A stretch of 64,000 nucleotides of DNA from NCBI GenBank assembly GCA_017965445.1, contig JAGCPZ010000050.1:62001-126000 (forward strand), written 5' to 3'. Below are positions 8,063-15,997 of this stretch, piece after piece. Position numbers and translations under genes: made by a program. The notes under the pieces were generated by a model. It did no database searches and was not told the DNA's origin. It worked only from the letters and a program-made list of their open reading frames with translations. The stretch comes from Fibrobacter sp. GTDB taxonomy: Bacteria; Fibrobacterota; Fibrobacteria; Fibrobacterales; Fibrobacteraceae. Position 1 is the stretch's first letter; each line of letters starts with the position of its first letter.

Positions 8063-8268
8063 TAGCAGCCACCTCCCATGAAGTAGAGGAATTCGACATT
8101 GTCGCCTTCCTTGAGGACGGTCGATTCAAACGCATCGTTTTCAACGAAGGAATCGTTGAGCGAAACCGTCACGTAACGCGGCGTTTCCACATTCTCCAAT
8201 ACAATAAGTTCTGCAACGGTGATTCCGTCTTTAACTTCTTTCTTGTTTCCAGCTACTGTAATAATCAT
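8062..8268 (-). CDS. ThiS-like sulfur carrier with C-terminal GGGC (HcyS-like)
   Basis: 68 aa, a beta-grasp ubiquitin-like protein of ThiS size. The chain ends FLYFMGGGC, so the functional diglycine is masked by one or two residues including a terminal cysteine. Carriers with masked tails (HcyS, QbsE) are trimmed by a JAMM protease before adenylation and thiocarboxylation, and two JAMM genes are close by. Clear ribosome site AAAGGAG before the ATG. With metY upstream and an E1 downstream, the gene set matches the thiocarboxylate-dependent homocysteine pathway described in Wolinella. A role in thiamine synthesis is less likely, since no thiG, thiH or thiC is nearby. Confidence 0.9.
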   Translation of the reverse strand: MIITVAGNKKEVKDGITVAELIVLENVETPRYVTVSLNDSFVENDAFESTVLKEGDNVEFLYFMGGGC

Positions 8269-8337
8269 TATTTAGCTCCTTTTGTGAAATTCCTTTTTTT
8301 GCTGTTATCCCGGATTTATTCCGAATTCGCCTTTTTA

Positions 8338-8589
8338 TTAGTCGCCAACCTTCTTGACGATGAGAGTGAACGTTCCATCCCCATTGTCATCGAGTTTTAA
8401 GATTTCGTGACCTTCTTCCTTGAGGCTACGCGGCACGTTCTGCACCGGTTCACCGTCATTCAGGCGAACGGCGAGAATTTGACCTTCGTCAAGTTCTTCG
8501 AGCGCAACTTTAGCCTTCACGAAAGTGGTCGGGCATTTTACGTCTGTTACATCAACAGAATCATCTATTTTGAATTCTTGTTCAGCCAT
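8338..8589 (-). CDS. TusA-like sulfurtransferase
   Basis: 83 aa, TusA/SirA-family fold. The family cysteine is C19 in the motif DVKCPTTFVK. The usual CPxP signature reads CPTTF here, so the second proline is lost, which marks a TusA-like subfamily and not tRNA-thiolation TusA. TusA proteins relay persulfide sulfur from a cysteine desulfurase to an acceptor. Its place between metY and the ThiS-like carrier suggests it hands sulfur to that carrier. Ribosome site GGAG precedes the ATG. Confidence 0.88.
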   Translation of the reverse strand: MAEQEFKIDDSVDVTDVKCPTTFVKAKVALEELDEGQILAVRLNDGEPVQNVPRSLKEEGHEILKLDDNGDGTFTLIVKKVGD

Positions 8590-8622
8590 TATTTTTTCTC
8601 CGTATTTTTGATTGTTACTGTC

Positions 8623-8643
8623 ATCCCGGATTTATTCCGGGAT
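8623..8643. repeat. Hairpin in metY-tusA spacer
   Basis: ATCCCGGA at 8623-8630 pairs with TCCGGGAT at 8636-8643. It is one of the 'gtcatcccgga...' dispersed repeats; a decayed copy lies near 8303-8325. It may act as a weak attenuator or RNA-stability element within the operon. Confidence 0.55.
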
Positions 8644-8651
8644 TACTTATT

Positions 8652-9878
8652 TTAAAGACTCTTTATAGCTTGTTCAAAATCTCCTTTGAGATCTTCAATA
8701 TCTTCGATGCCTACGCTAATTCGAACCGTTCCTTCAAAAACACCTGCGTTTTCTTTTTGCTGTTTTGAACTGTGCGTAAAGATGGTGCTTTCCGGATGAA
8801 TAACGAGTGTGCGCAAATCGCCTATGTTTGTTGCAATCGTCGCATATTTCAAGTTGTTGATGAGCTTGAACGCCTTTTCCTTTGTCCCGGCATCAATAGA
8901 AATAATCGCGCCGCCCTTGCCGCCGAACTGCTTTTGCACCAAGTCGTAATAAGGGCTTTCTTTAAGCGCCGGGTAATTAACCTTAATGCCTTCGAACCCC
9001 TGCAAAAATTCTGCGAGCTGCAAAGCGTTACTGCATAAACGTTCCATGCGAAGCCCGAGAGTTTCAAGCCCGAGTGAGTTGAGGAATGCCGTCGCGGGAG
9101 CAATGCAACAGCCGATGTTACGCCAGATTCCGTTACGAAGCTTCGCGAGGTAAGCGAACTTGCCAAAACGCTTGTATTCTTCGAATCCCTTGTAGCGAGC
9201 AGGATCCCACTTGAAATTACCGCTATCGACGATAATGCCGCTAATGGCGCTGCCATTACCATTGATGTATTTTGAAGAGGAATGTACAACGACATCGGCG
9301 CCAAATTCAAAAGGACGGACAAGGTAAGGAGTTGCCGTCGTGCTATCGACAATAAACGGGACGCCGTTTTCGTGAGCTACATCGGCAACACTTTTCAAAT
9401 CGACAACATTCAGTTTCGGATTACCGATAAGTTCTGTAAATACGGCCTTTGTCTTTTCATTAAGCTGCGAGCGAACGCTTTCTGCTGTGACTTCTGTGAC
9501 AAAGCGCGTCGTTATTCCAAACGCTTCCAAATCGTGGAACAAATCAATCGTACCGCCGAACAGCCCTGCACTTGCGATGACTTCGTCACCAGTCTGCAAA
9601 ATGTTCAGAAGCGAAATCGTTACCGCCGCCATTCCCGAAGAACATGCAACTGCACCAATACCTTTTTCGAGCGAAGAAACACGACGTTCAAAAGAATCTG
9701 TCGTCGGGTTTCCTATTCTTGTATATGCAAAACCGGGAGCCCTATTATTAAAAACCGCTTCAAGCTTTTCTGCAGATTCCTGAGAAAAAGCACTTACCTG
9801 ATAAATGGGCGTAAGCGTAGAGCCCGAATTTTTTTCACTCTCAAATCCATGATGCAACAGCGTGGTATTAAAATCCAT
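8652..9878 (-). CDS. metY: O-acetylhomoserine sulfhydrylase (MetY family)
   Basis: 408 aa PLP enzyme of the Cys/Met metabolism family. The PLP lysine is K203 in HSSSKYINGNG; the SSGMAA phosphate-binding segment and a long C-terminal domain are present. MetY makes homocysteine from O-acetylhomoserine with sulfide or, in Wolinella, with a protein thiocarboxylate donor. Being first in a unit with TusA-like, ThiS-like and ThiF genes favours the protein-donor version. Ribosome site GGAG precedes the ATG. Cystathionine gamma-synthase is the main alternative, but length and context favour MetY. Confidence 0.88.
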   Translation of the reverse strand: MDFNTTLLHHGFESEKNSGSTLTPIYQVSAFSQESAEKLEAVFNNRAPGFAYTRIGNPTTDSFERRVSSLEKGIGAVACSSGMAAVTISLLNILQTGDEVIASAGLFGGTIDLFHDLEAFGITTRFVTEVTAESVRSQLNEKTKAVFTELIGNPKLNVVDLKSVADVAHENGVPFIVDSTTATPYLVRPFEFGADVVVHSSSKYINGNGSAISGIIVDSGNFKWDPARYKGFEEYKRFGKFAYLAKLRNGIWRNIGCCIAPATAFLNSLGLETLGLRMERLCSNALQLAEFLQGFEGIKVNYPALKESPYYDLVQKQFGGKGGAIISIDAGTKEKAFKLINNLKYATIATNIGDLRTLVIHPESTIFTHSSKQQKENAGVFEGTVRISVGIEDIEDLKGDFEQAIKSL

Positions 9879-10199
9879 TCAACATTCTCCGCACAATATT
9901 TTTTTGTTGGCAAATATAGAATGCGGATTTTTGAATGTCCAATACTAAATTTATATTGCATTTTATAGAATTAATTTATAAGAAATAAAAAGTTCATTTA
10001 TTATACATTGAGACTATTGTTGGATATAAAATTTTTCTATAGGTCAGTATTTTTCAGCACAGCTTACAGGCTTCTCAGTGTCCTATAGCTTGTTTCTATA
10101 CCACAGCATAGGAAAGTAGTATCAGATTCAACCTTGAGTTCATTCCGTCCCTTTTCTATCTTTGTGCCGCCTTTGGAATTTCACAACAGGAGGCGTAAC
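9879..10199. promoter_or_regulatory. Divergent control region between metY and cytX
   Basis: 321 bp, AT-rich, no gene. It holds an imperfect 19-bp inverted repeat (9940-9958, CAATA...TATTG arms around an AT core) on the metY side. It also holds the half-sites CTATAGG (10037-10043) and CCTATAG (10082-10088), which match the arms of the island's 17-bp palindromes. I see no TPP riboswitch elements before cytX. Confidence 0.45.
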
Positions 10200-11453
10200 A
10201 TGGAAAAACGAACAGGACTTTTTTCTAATGGAATTATCTGGTTTGGCGTTGCCATCTCCGTTTCCGAAATTGAAGCGGGTATAGAAATTGGCGCTGCAGC
10301 CGCAAGGGATTCGCTGTGGCTCCCACTTGTACTTGGGCACATTTTTGGCGGCATCTTGCTCTTTTTCGTGGGCCTCATCGGTGCGCGCGTCCGCTTGAAC
10401 GCCATGGAAACGACTAAATCCACATTCGGCAAATACGGTTCCAAGTTTTTCGCTGCACTGAACACGTTCCAGTTGCTCGCCTGGGTCGCCGTTTTGAACG
10501 CACAAGGCGCTTCCGCTTTGGCAGGGCTCAACTTGCCGATTTCATTCCCGCTCACGTGCGTGATTCTCGCAGCGCTCATTGGAGCTTGGGTCTATGTGGG
10601 CATTCGACGTTCCGCCAACGTAACGACCGTCGTGATGGCAGCCCTCGCCGTTTTGCTTGCCATTTTATCTGTTAAGTTGTTCGGACTCGGCAGCGGTTCA
10701 AGCTCTGTCGCAAGCGCCGCCGGAGCAGCTGCAGCGGGAACTGCCACCACCGCGCTCAAGTTCTGGAATATTTTCGAAATTTCCATCGCCATGCCGATTT
10801 CCTGGTTGCCGGTGATTTCGGACTACACGAAGGATGCCGAAAAGCCCGTGAAAGCGACCGTCATTTCCGCAATCGCATACACGTTCGCAAGCCTCTGGAT
10901 GTACATTCTCGGAATCGAAATTTCGGGCATCGGAGCAAACAACAACATCGCGCAAGCCATTCTCCTAGCTGGCCTCGGCATCCCGGGAATCATCATCGTA
11001 GTGCTTTCGACAGTGACCACGAACTTCCTCGCCGCCAATTCCGCAGGCGAATCTTCCAAGGCGATTTACAGCAAAATAAATCCAAAAATTGCAGGTGTCG
11101 TCGTAAGCCTCTTGAGCGCGGCCTTAGCCATTTCAGGAATCATGGAACACTACATCAGTTTCCTTTACCTGATTGCGTCCGTATTCGCCCCGATGGCCGC
11201 CGTTCTCCTGGTATCGTTCTACTTCTCCAAGGAACGCACCGAATCGCTGGGCGTTTGGCTCTGGAACATTTTCGCTTGGCTCGCGGGCTTTATCGCCTAC
11301 CAGGTGGCAGAACGCTTCGATTCTGTTTTCCTCGGTCCGACGCTCCTCGCGGTAATCGTGTCAGCGGCATTCGCCTCCGTGCGGGTACTGTCGGAGATTA
11401 AGGGAGATTCCCCCCGGAACAAGTCCGGGGCAGGCTCTTCAAGTCGGGAATGA
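10200..11453 (+). CDS. cytX: CytX-type NCS1 transporter (putative hydroxymethylpyrimidine permease)
   Basis: 417 aa from the ATG at 10200, preceded by AGGAGG at 10188-10193; the longer frame from 10134 has no ribosome site. About 11-12 hydrophobic segments. The N-terminal pattern (LFSNGIIWFGVAISVSEIEAG) matches CytX, a nucleobase:cation symporter-1 branch linked to uptake of the thiamine precursor HMP. The last ~15 residues (DSPRNKSGAGSSSRE) are encoded by a dispersed hairpin repeat (ccccccggaacaagtccggg), so the natural C-terminus was probably shorter. It forms a unit with the vitamin B6-type kinase 34 bp downstream. Substrate is inferred from family only. Confidence 0.8.
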   Translation: MEKRTGLFSNGIIWFGVAISVSEIEAGIEIGAAAARDSLWLPLVLGHIFGGILLFFVGLIGARVRLNAMETTKSTFGKYGSKFFAALNTFQLLAWVAVLNAQGASALAGLNLPISFPLTCVILAALIGAWVYVGIRRSANVTTVVMAALAVLLAILSVKLFGLGSGSSSVASAAGAAAAGTATTALKFWNIFEISIAMPISWLPVISDYTKDAEKPVKATVISAIAYTFASLWMYILGIEISGIGANNNIAQAILLAGLGIPGIIIVVLSTVTTNFLAANSAGESSKAIYSKINPKIAGVVVSLLSAALAISGIMEHYISFLYLIASVFAPMAAVLLVSFYFSKERTESLGVWLWNIFAWLAGFIAYQVAERFDSVFLGPTLLAVIVSAAFASVRVLSEIKGDSPRNKSGAGSSSRE

Positions 11454-11487
11454 CACCTTCATTTTTAATTTTTAATTTTTACTCGTC

Positions 11488-12318
11488 ATGCCTCAGAAGA
11501 AAATCGCGCTAATTAATGATGTTACAGGATTTGGTCGGTGCTCCATCGCTGTTATGGCTCCGATTGTATCGGCGATGAAAATCCAAGCGGTCACAGTGCC
11601 GACTGCGATTCTTTCGGCGCACACGCAATTCCCCGAATATTACTTCGATGACTATACCTCAAAGATGCGCGATTACATTCAGACCTACAAGGATTTGAAT
11701 TTAAATTTCGATGCGATTGCAAGCGGATTTTTAGGTTCCGAAGAGCAAGTCGATATCGTCATTGACTTTTTCAAGACATTCAAGAAAAACGGCACATTCA
11801 CATTAGTGGACCCGGTGATGGGCGACTACGGCAGGCTTTACGAAACATACACGCCTAGTTTGTGCGAAAAGATGAAATCGCTCGTTCATTACGCAGACAT
11901 CTTGACGCCGAACCTCACCGAACTTTGCACCTTGACCGATGTAAAATACCGCGAAGAGGGATTCAACGACGCAGAACTTGCGACCATGTGCCAAAAGCTT
12001 GTAGAACAGGGCCCGGAACACATCGTTGTGACAGGCATCCGTTACAACAGCAAGCAAATCATGAACTACGTCTATAGCAAGGGCGAAGAACCGCGAATCG
12101 TCATGGTCGATCGCATCGGCGGCGACCGCAGCGGAACCGGCGATGTCATCAGCTCCATCATTGCGGGCATGTACCTGAACGGGCACGATTTTTACGAGTC
12201 CGTCAAAAAGGCTGCGGAATTTGTCTCTAAGTGCCTGCGCTACTGCGAAGACAACAACGTGCCCACGCACTGGGGACTGTGCTTCGAAATGTACCTTCGT
12301 GACTTGATGGAGGATTAA
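11488..12318 (+). CDS. Pyridoxal/pyridoxamine kinase (PdxY/PdxK-like)
   Basis: 276 aa ribokinase-fold kinase. It contains the PdxY-like N-terminus (NDVTGFGRCSIAVMAPI), DPVMGDYGRLY, and the anion-hole/catalytic-base motif GGDRSGTGD with the final Asp as base. It phosphorylates vitamin B6 vitamers to PLP precursors. Because it follows a CytX-like gene, an HMP kinase role (ThiD-like) is an alternative, but the N-terminal sequence favours B6. The neighbouring sulfur island encodes two PLP enzymes, so local PLP supply is a plausible but untested link. Confidence 0.82.
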   Translation: MPQKKIALINDVTGFGRCSIAVMAPIVSAMKIQAVTVPTAILSAHTQFPEYYFDDYTSKMRDYIQTYKDLNLNFDAIASGFLGSEEQVDIVIDFFKTFKKNGTFTLVDPVMGDYGRLYETYTPSLCEKMKSLVHYADILTPNLTELCTLTDVKYREEGFNDAELATMCQKLVEQGPEHIVVTGIRYNSKQIMNYVYSKGEEPRIVMVDRIGGDRSGTGDVISSIIAGMYLNGHDFYESVKKAAEFVSKCLRYCEDNNVPTHWGLCFEMYLRDLMED

Positions 12319-12319
12319 A

Positions 12320-12979
12320 ATGATTGTTTATACTGTAACTGGAAACGTTGGACAAGCAGGCTACCTCGACATCGCCAACAGCGGTGATATCACAGGCAAG
12401 AACATTTACGTGAACATGACCAACCGCTGCCCATGCAGTTGCGTCTTTTGCTTGCGCCAAACGAAAAAGATGATGGAAGGCAATTCGCTTTGGCTCAAAG
12501 GCGGCGAACCCAGCGTCGAAAGCGTGCTCGGCATTTTTGAAAAATACGACCTTTCCGTCATCAACGAACTCGTCTTTTGCGGCTACGGCGAACCGCTCGA
12601 ACGTTTGCACGATGTCTGCAAAGTCATCGACTTGCTGAAAGAGAAATACCCGAAATTAAAAGTCCGTCTCAACACGAACGGGCTCGCCAACTTGATTTAC
12701 GGCGAAGACATCACCCCGCAACTTGAAGGCCGCTTCGATACCGTTTCGATTTCTTTGAACGCACCGACCGCCGAAGAATTCCTCGCCCTCACGCGTTCGA
12801 GATTTGGCATCAAGTCGTTTGACGCGCTGAAAGAATTTGCGGCACTTGCAAAATTCCATGTGCCAAACGTAATCATGACCGTTGTCGAAAAGGTCATGCC
12901 CGAAGAAAAAATTGAACAGTGCCGCAAGATTTGCGAAACACTCGGCGTCACGCTGAGAGTCAGGCCGTTCGAAGAATAA
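12320..12979 (+). CDS. Radical SAM protein, TatD-associated type
   Basis: 219 aa. The iron-sulfur signature C-x3-C-x2-C is present (CPCSCVFC), followed by GEPS and the GYGEPLE glycine-rich SAM segment. Length and the N-terminal VTGNVGQAGYLDIAN pattern fit the small TatD-linked radical SAM family, whose reaction is unknown. No tatD gene lies here. The ATG follows the kinase stop with one base between, so the two are probably co-translated. Confidence 0.82.
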   Translation: MIVYTVTGNVGQAGYLDIANSGDITGKNIYVNMTNRCPCSCVFCLRQTKKMMEGNSLWLKGGEPSVESVLGIFEKYDLSVINELVFCGYGEPLERLHDVCKVIDLLKEKYPKLKVRLNTNGLANLIYGEDITPQLEGRFDTVSISLNAPTAEEFLALTRSRFGIKSFDALKEFAALAKFHVPNVIMTVVEKVMPEEKIEQCRKICETLGVTLRVRPFEE

Positions 12980-12985
12980 ACCGCA

Positions 12986-14320
12986 TTACACCTCAGTCAA
13001 CATAAATCCCATATACAGCGGAAGCGTAAGCACGGCCCCATTACGCCCAACATTGTAATCACCAAGTTTTACGGCCTGCTCCACATGGTATTTTTCAAAA
13101 TTCTTCAAGACCGTCTTCAACGACTTTGCATCTCCATTACGCGCCTTACATTCTACAGGTGTACACTTACCTTGATACCGCATAACAAAGTCTAGTTCAA
13201 TGCTACTGTCCTTATGGTAATAATAAAGCTTACGGCCCATTTTTCCAAACAAATCTGCAACCAGATTTTCAAAAATAGCGCCCTTATAGCCAAACAAATC
13301 TCCACTCAAAATACTGGATTGCGTTCCATCTTCGAGCATTGAAATAAGCAGCCCGATATCGGACATATAAACTTTGAATTCTGTTTGAATTCGATTGCCA
13401 TCCAAAGGCAATTCCGTAGCTCGAATATTGTAGCACCGACGAATAATTCCCGCGTCTTCAATCCATTGCAGACTACCTGCGTAATCACGACCACGGCCTC
13501 CTGTACGCACAACATTATACGAGAATTTCTTGTATTCACGGGCAAGCTGAGCCGGGATGGATTCAAAACACTCTCGAATATGAGCCTTATCTGCAGAAGC
13601 TGCATACTTCACCATGTCAGCTTTATATTCATCGACAATCCTCTTCTGCACAGCAAGCACTTTGCCCACAATCCCCGTTTCAAAAAACGTTGTAACAACT
13701 TCAGGCATGCCTCCGACAATCACATACTGATGGAGCAATTCACGAAAACGATCATGCAGCGCCGGATCAACAGGCATTTCGTTCCGCAAGCAATCTTTGA
13801 GGTAATCAAAGTGCATCGGCTTTATGCCATTAGCCCAAAGCCATTCTTCAAAGTCCATTGGGAACATTTCAACGATATTTTCAAAGCCTACAGGTATAGA
13901 TGCTTCAGCCTCATCTTTCAGTTCCTTCGTCTTGTAACCGTGAACTCCAAGCAGAGAACCCGTACACATGACTTCAAAACGACCATCCAAGTAAAAATAT
14001 TTGAGAGAACTGCGAGCAAGTGGGCAATCCTGAATTTCATCAAAAATAAAACACGTTTCGTGAGGTTCAATTTCTGCAGAAGGCATCGCTGCCGATATAC
14101 GCATAACGACGGAGGATACAGAAACATCCGGAGCAAAGAACTTCCTGTAATCCGGATGTTCGCGAAAATCAAGATAAACAACATGCTTGAAATGACGTGT
14201 AGCAAAATCCATCACGCTACTTGTTTTTCCACACTGTCGAATTCCCTTCACAACAATAGGCTTATGATGGGGTTCATGCAGCCAATCTTCAAGTATTTTA
14301 TCAATTTTCCGCTTAAACAC
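12986..14320 (-). CDS. AAA ATPase with DUF4143-type C-terminal domain
   Basis: 444 aa. N-terminal P-loop (VVKGIRQCGKTSS), Walker B (CFIFDEIQDCP), then a C-terminal domain with the nuclease-like pattern ELDFVMRYQGKCTPVECKA. This is the common bacterial 'ATP-binding protein, DUF4143' family. These are often multicopy and horizontally spread, and their function is not established. The gene is convergent with the radical SAM gene. The DNA is more AT-rich than the flanking metabolic genes, which may reflect transfer. Confidence 0.85.
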   Translation of the reverse strand: MFKRKIDKILEDWLHEPHHKPIVVKGIRQCGKTSSVMDFATRHFKHVVYLDFREHPDYRKFFAPDVSVSSVVMRISAAMPSAEIEPHETCFIFDEIQDCPLARSSLKYFYLDGRFEVMCTGSLLGVHGYKTKELKDEAEASIPVGFENIVEMFPMDFEEWLWANGIKPMHFDYLKDCLRNEMPVDPALHDRFRELLHQYVIVGGMPEVVTTFFETGIVGKVLAVQKRIVDEYKADMVKYAASADKAHIRECFESIPAQLAREYKKFSYNVVRTGGRGRDYAGSLQWIEDAGIIRRCYNIRATELPLDGNRIQTEFKVYMSDIGLLISMLEDGTQSSILSGDLFGYKGAIFENLVADLFGKMGRKLYYYHKDSSIELDFVMRYQGKCTPVECKARNGDAKSLKTVLKNFEKYHVEQAVKLGDYNVGRNGAVLTLPLYMGFMLTEV

Positions 14321-14431
14321 GTTTTCCAGCCCAATTTTTTAATAAATATACACATTTTCCTGCCCAATTTTTCATAAAAAATTACACATTTTCATAAAAA
14401 AACGAAATAGACGGCAGTTTTTTTCGCAAAA

Positions 14432-15349
14432 TCACCCTTTCATTTTCTGCAAGCAAGATTTCACCCACTCGGGTTTAATGAAGAATACCGCAATAGCAAT
14501 CACAGTTGACGTATTGAAAACGGCATGTGAAACAAGCGGGCCCACCATATAAGGGTCTAATCCAGATATGCGGATAAAATTGAGCCAATTCAATAAAATT
14601 TTTACAAACATCATCAAAGAGCCAGCTATCAGAACCGCAGGATTCTCTTTGGCAAGCGCAAATACACCGACCGCTAAATTAACAACGCCGAAGAAAGCAA
14701 GTTGAAAAGGGGGAGATTGTGTAAAAAGGGGAGATTGTGTACAAACAAAATGAGCCAAGCTGTTCAACCCGCTTACAATAAAAAAGATGGCGCAAAGACG
14801 GAACAAGCCCAAATTAAACGGCTCTTCCGCAGCGGCAGCCCCACTTTCATCATGCTTTTTAGATGCAACAAAGAACGCAGCCACAGCAACAACAACATTC
14901 ACGTTAAAAACCATGTTAATGAAGTTCTGGACATCAACTTTTGTTACTGCATCTGCCATTAAAACATGGATGGGAATAATGATGAACACGCTCGCGAAAA
15001 CCCAGATAAGGAGCAGCACTGCCAATATTTTTAGAATCATCACGTTATTTTTGACAATCGCAAATACCCCTAGCGCAAGCAAAACGACAAAAACCAAAAC
15101 ACCGAGCAGCACAGGCAAGCCAATCCCCGATACAATCAACAGTCCGATCGTTGAAAGCAAATCTTCAAATGACGAATTCGTAAGTGCGCTCCACAGCGAA
15201 CTGAAAAATCCACCGTGCCCAGCCATAAAGGACATATTGAAGACAAATTTCAATACATTCACAATGTACACGATAGCGCAAACCCTAAGCAAAGCCAGGT
15301 TGCCGGTGAAGCTAGATTTTTCTTCCATTTTATTTTCGCCTTCGCACAT
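14432..15349 (-). CDS. Hypothetical multi-pass membrane protein
   Basis: 305 aa with about eight hydrophobic segments arranged as two similar halves (each starting LRVCAIVYIVNVL or LRLCAIFFIVSGL, ~four segments each). This suggests an internal duplication. Start chosen because AAAGGA lies about six bases upstream. No family recognised. It may be co-transcribed with the small membrane protein encoded upstream at 15429-15836. Confidence 0.7.
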   Translation of the reverse strand: MCEGENKMEEKSSFTGNLALLRVCAIVYIVNVLKFVFNMSFMAGHGGFFSSLWSALTNSSFEDLLSTIGLLIVSGIGLPVLLGVLVFVVLLALGVFAIVKNNVMILKILAVLLLIWVFASVFIIIPIHVLMADAVTKVDVQNFINMVFNVNVVVAVAAFFVASKKHDESGAAAAEEPFNLGLFRLCAIFFIVSGLNSLAHFVCTQSPLFTQSPPFQLAFFGVVNLAVGVFALAKENPAVLIAGSLMMFVKILLNWLNFIRISGLDPYMVGPLVSHAVFNTSTVIAIAVFFIKPEWVKSCLQKMKG

Positions 15350-15428
15350 TTGGATTCCTTTTTATTATGCGCAGTTTCCCGCGCGTTATTTATGCAATGG
15401 ATGATGCAACGCTAGATTCACAACTTCC

Positions 15429-15836
15429 CTATTTCGTTAAATATTTTTTCAATTCCGAAAACGAATGCGAATAAAAAAGCACAAACCAGCAGCGAACAAA
15501 AATAAATCCACCCCACTTTTCTGATTTAGATTTAAACTTCTTAATTCTAAACTTTCCAGGTTTCAACTTCACGGAATCGCCAAGAAAAAAAGTAATGCGA
15601 GCGGACTCATCCTCGAATAATTCGACTTTCCTTGGAAACAGGTGAGCTATAGCAAACAAAATATAAAGACTTGCAACAGCCATATAAATCCAAAAAAAGA
15701 CGTTGTCCTTATAAACGTCCGAGTTCATAACTCTATTTATATACATGCCCATAATAACAGCATAAATAACAAAAATTCCTATTGAGCCCCAAAGCCAAAG
15801 TTTGCTTTTAGACTCATACACTTTATTTTCTTCCAT
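15429..15836 (-). CDS. Hypothetical membrane protein
   Basis: 135 aa. Two N-terminal transmembrane segments (about residues 12-32 and 46-64), then a basic, beta-rich region (KLKPGKFRIKKFKSKSEKWG) and a final hydrophobic stretch. No recognised family. It lies between lysC and another membrane protein on the same strand. Confidence 0.6.
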   Translation of the reverse strand: MEENKVYESKSKLWLWGSIGIFVIYAVIMGMYINRVMNSDVYKDNVFFWIYMAVASLYILFAIAHLFPRKVELFEDESARITFFLGDSVKLKPGKFRIKKFKSKSEKWGGFIFVRCWFVLFYSHSFSELKKYLTK

Positions 15837-15860
15837 TCAATTACCTCGTTCTAAAAATAC

Positions 15861-15897
15861 AAAAAACGGCCCGGATTTTGATTCCGAGTCGTTTTGA
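15861..15897 (-). terminator. Terminator-like hairpin downstream of lysC
   Basis: AAAACG and CGTTTT arms enclose CGGA/TCCG. It sits about 100 bp after the lysC stop, next to T/A runs on both sides, so it may work in either direction. Confidence 0.5.
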
Positions 15898-15905
15898 AAT
15901 GTTAC

Positions 15906-15950
15906 TGAATCCTTCGACGCGATGCCTCGCGGCATCTTGCTCAGGATGAC
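15906..15950. repeat. Dispersed repeat, 'ATCCTTCG-hairpin-CAGGATGAC' family
   Basis: Conserved flanks (aatccttcg and ctcaggatgac) surround a GATGCC/GGCATC hairpin. Other members with different central stems lie at 34663-34696, 38403-38433, 44588-44628, 48549-48583 and 48613-48643. Confidence 0.7.
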
Positions 15951-15997
15951 ATCGCGTAAGGAGGTGCCCGCTCGGTGGCGGGCATGACAATCGCGAA

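Noticed and set aside
10100..10199. Possible TPP riboswitch before cytX
   Set aside because: The conserved TPP elements (CTGAGA and ACCTGATCTGG-type) are absent.
12986..14320. Defence-system ATPase
   Set aside because: DUF4143 ATPases are common and scattered; no partner nuclease or other defence gene adjoins it.
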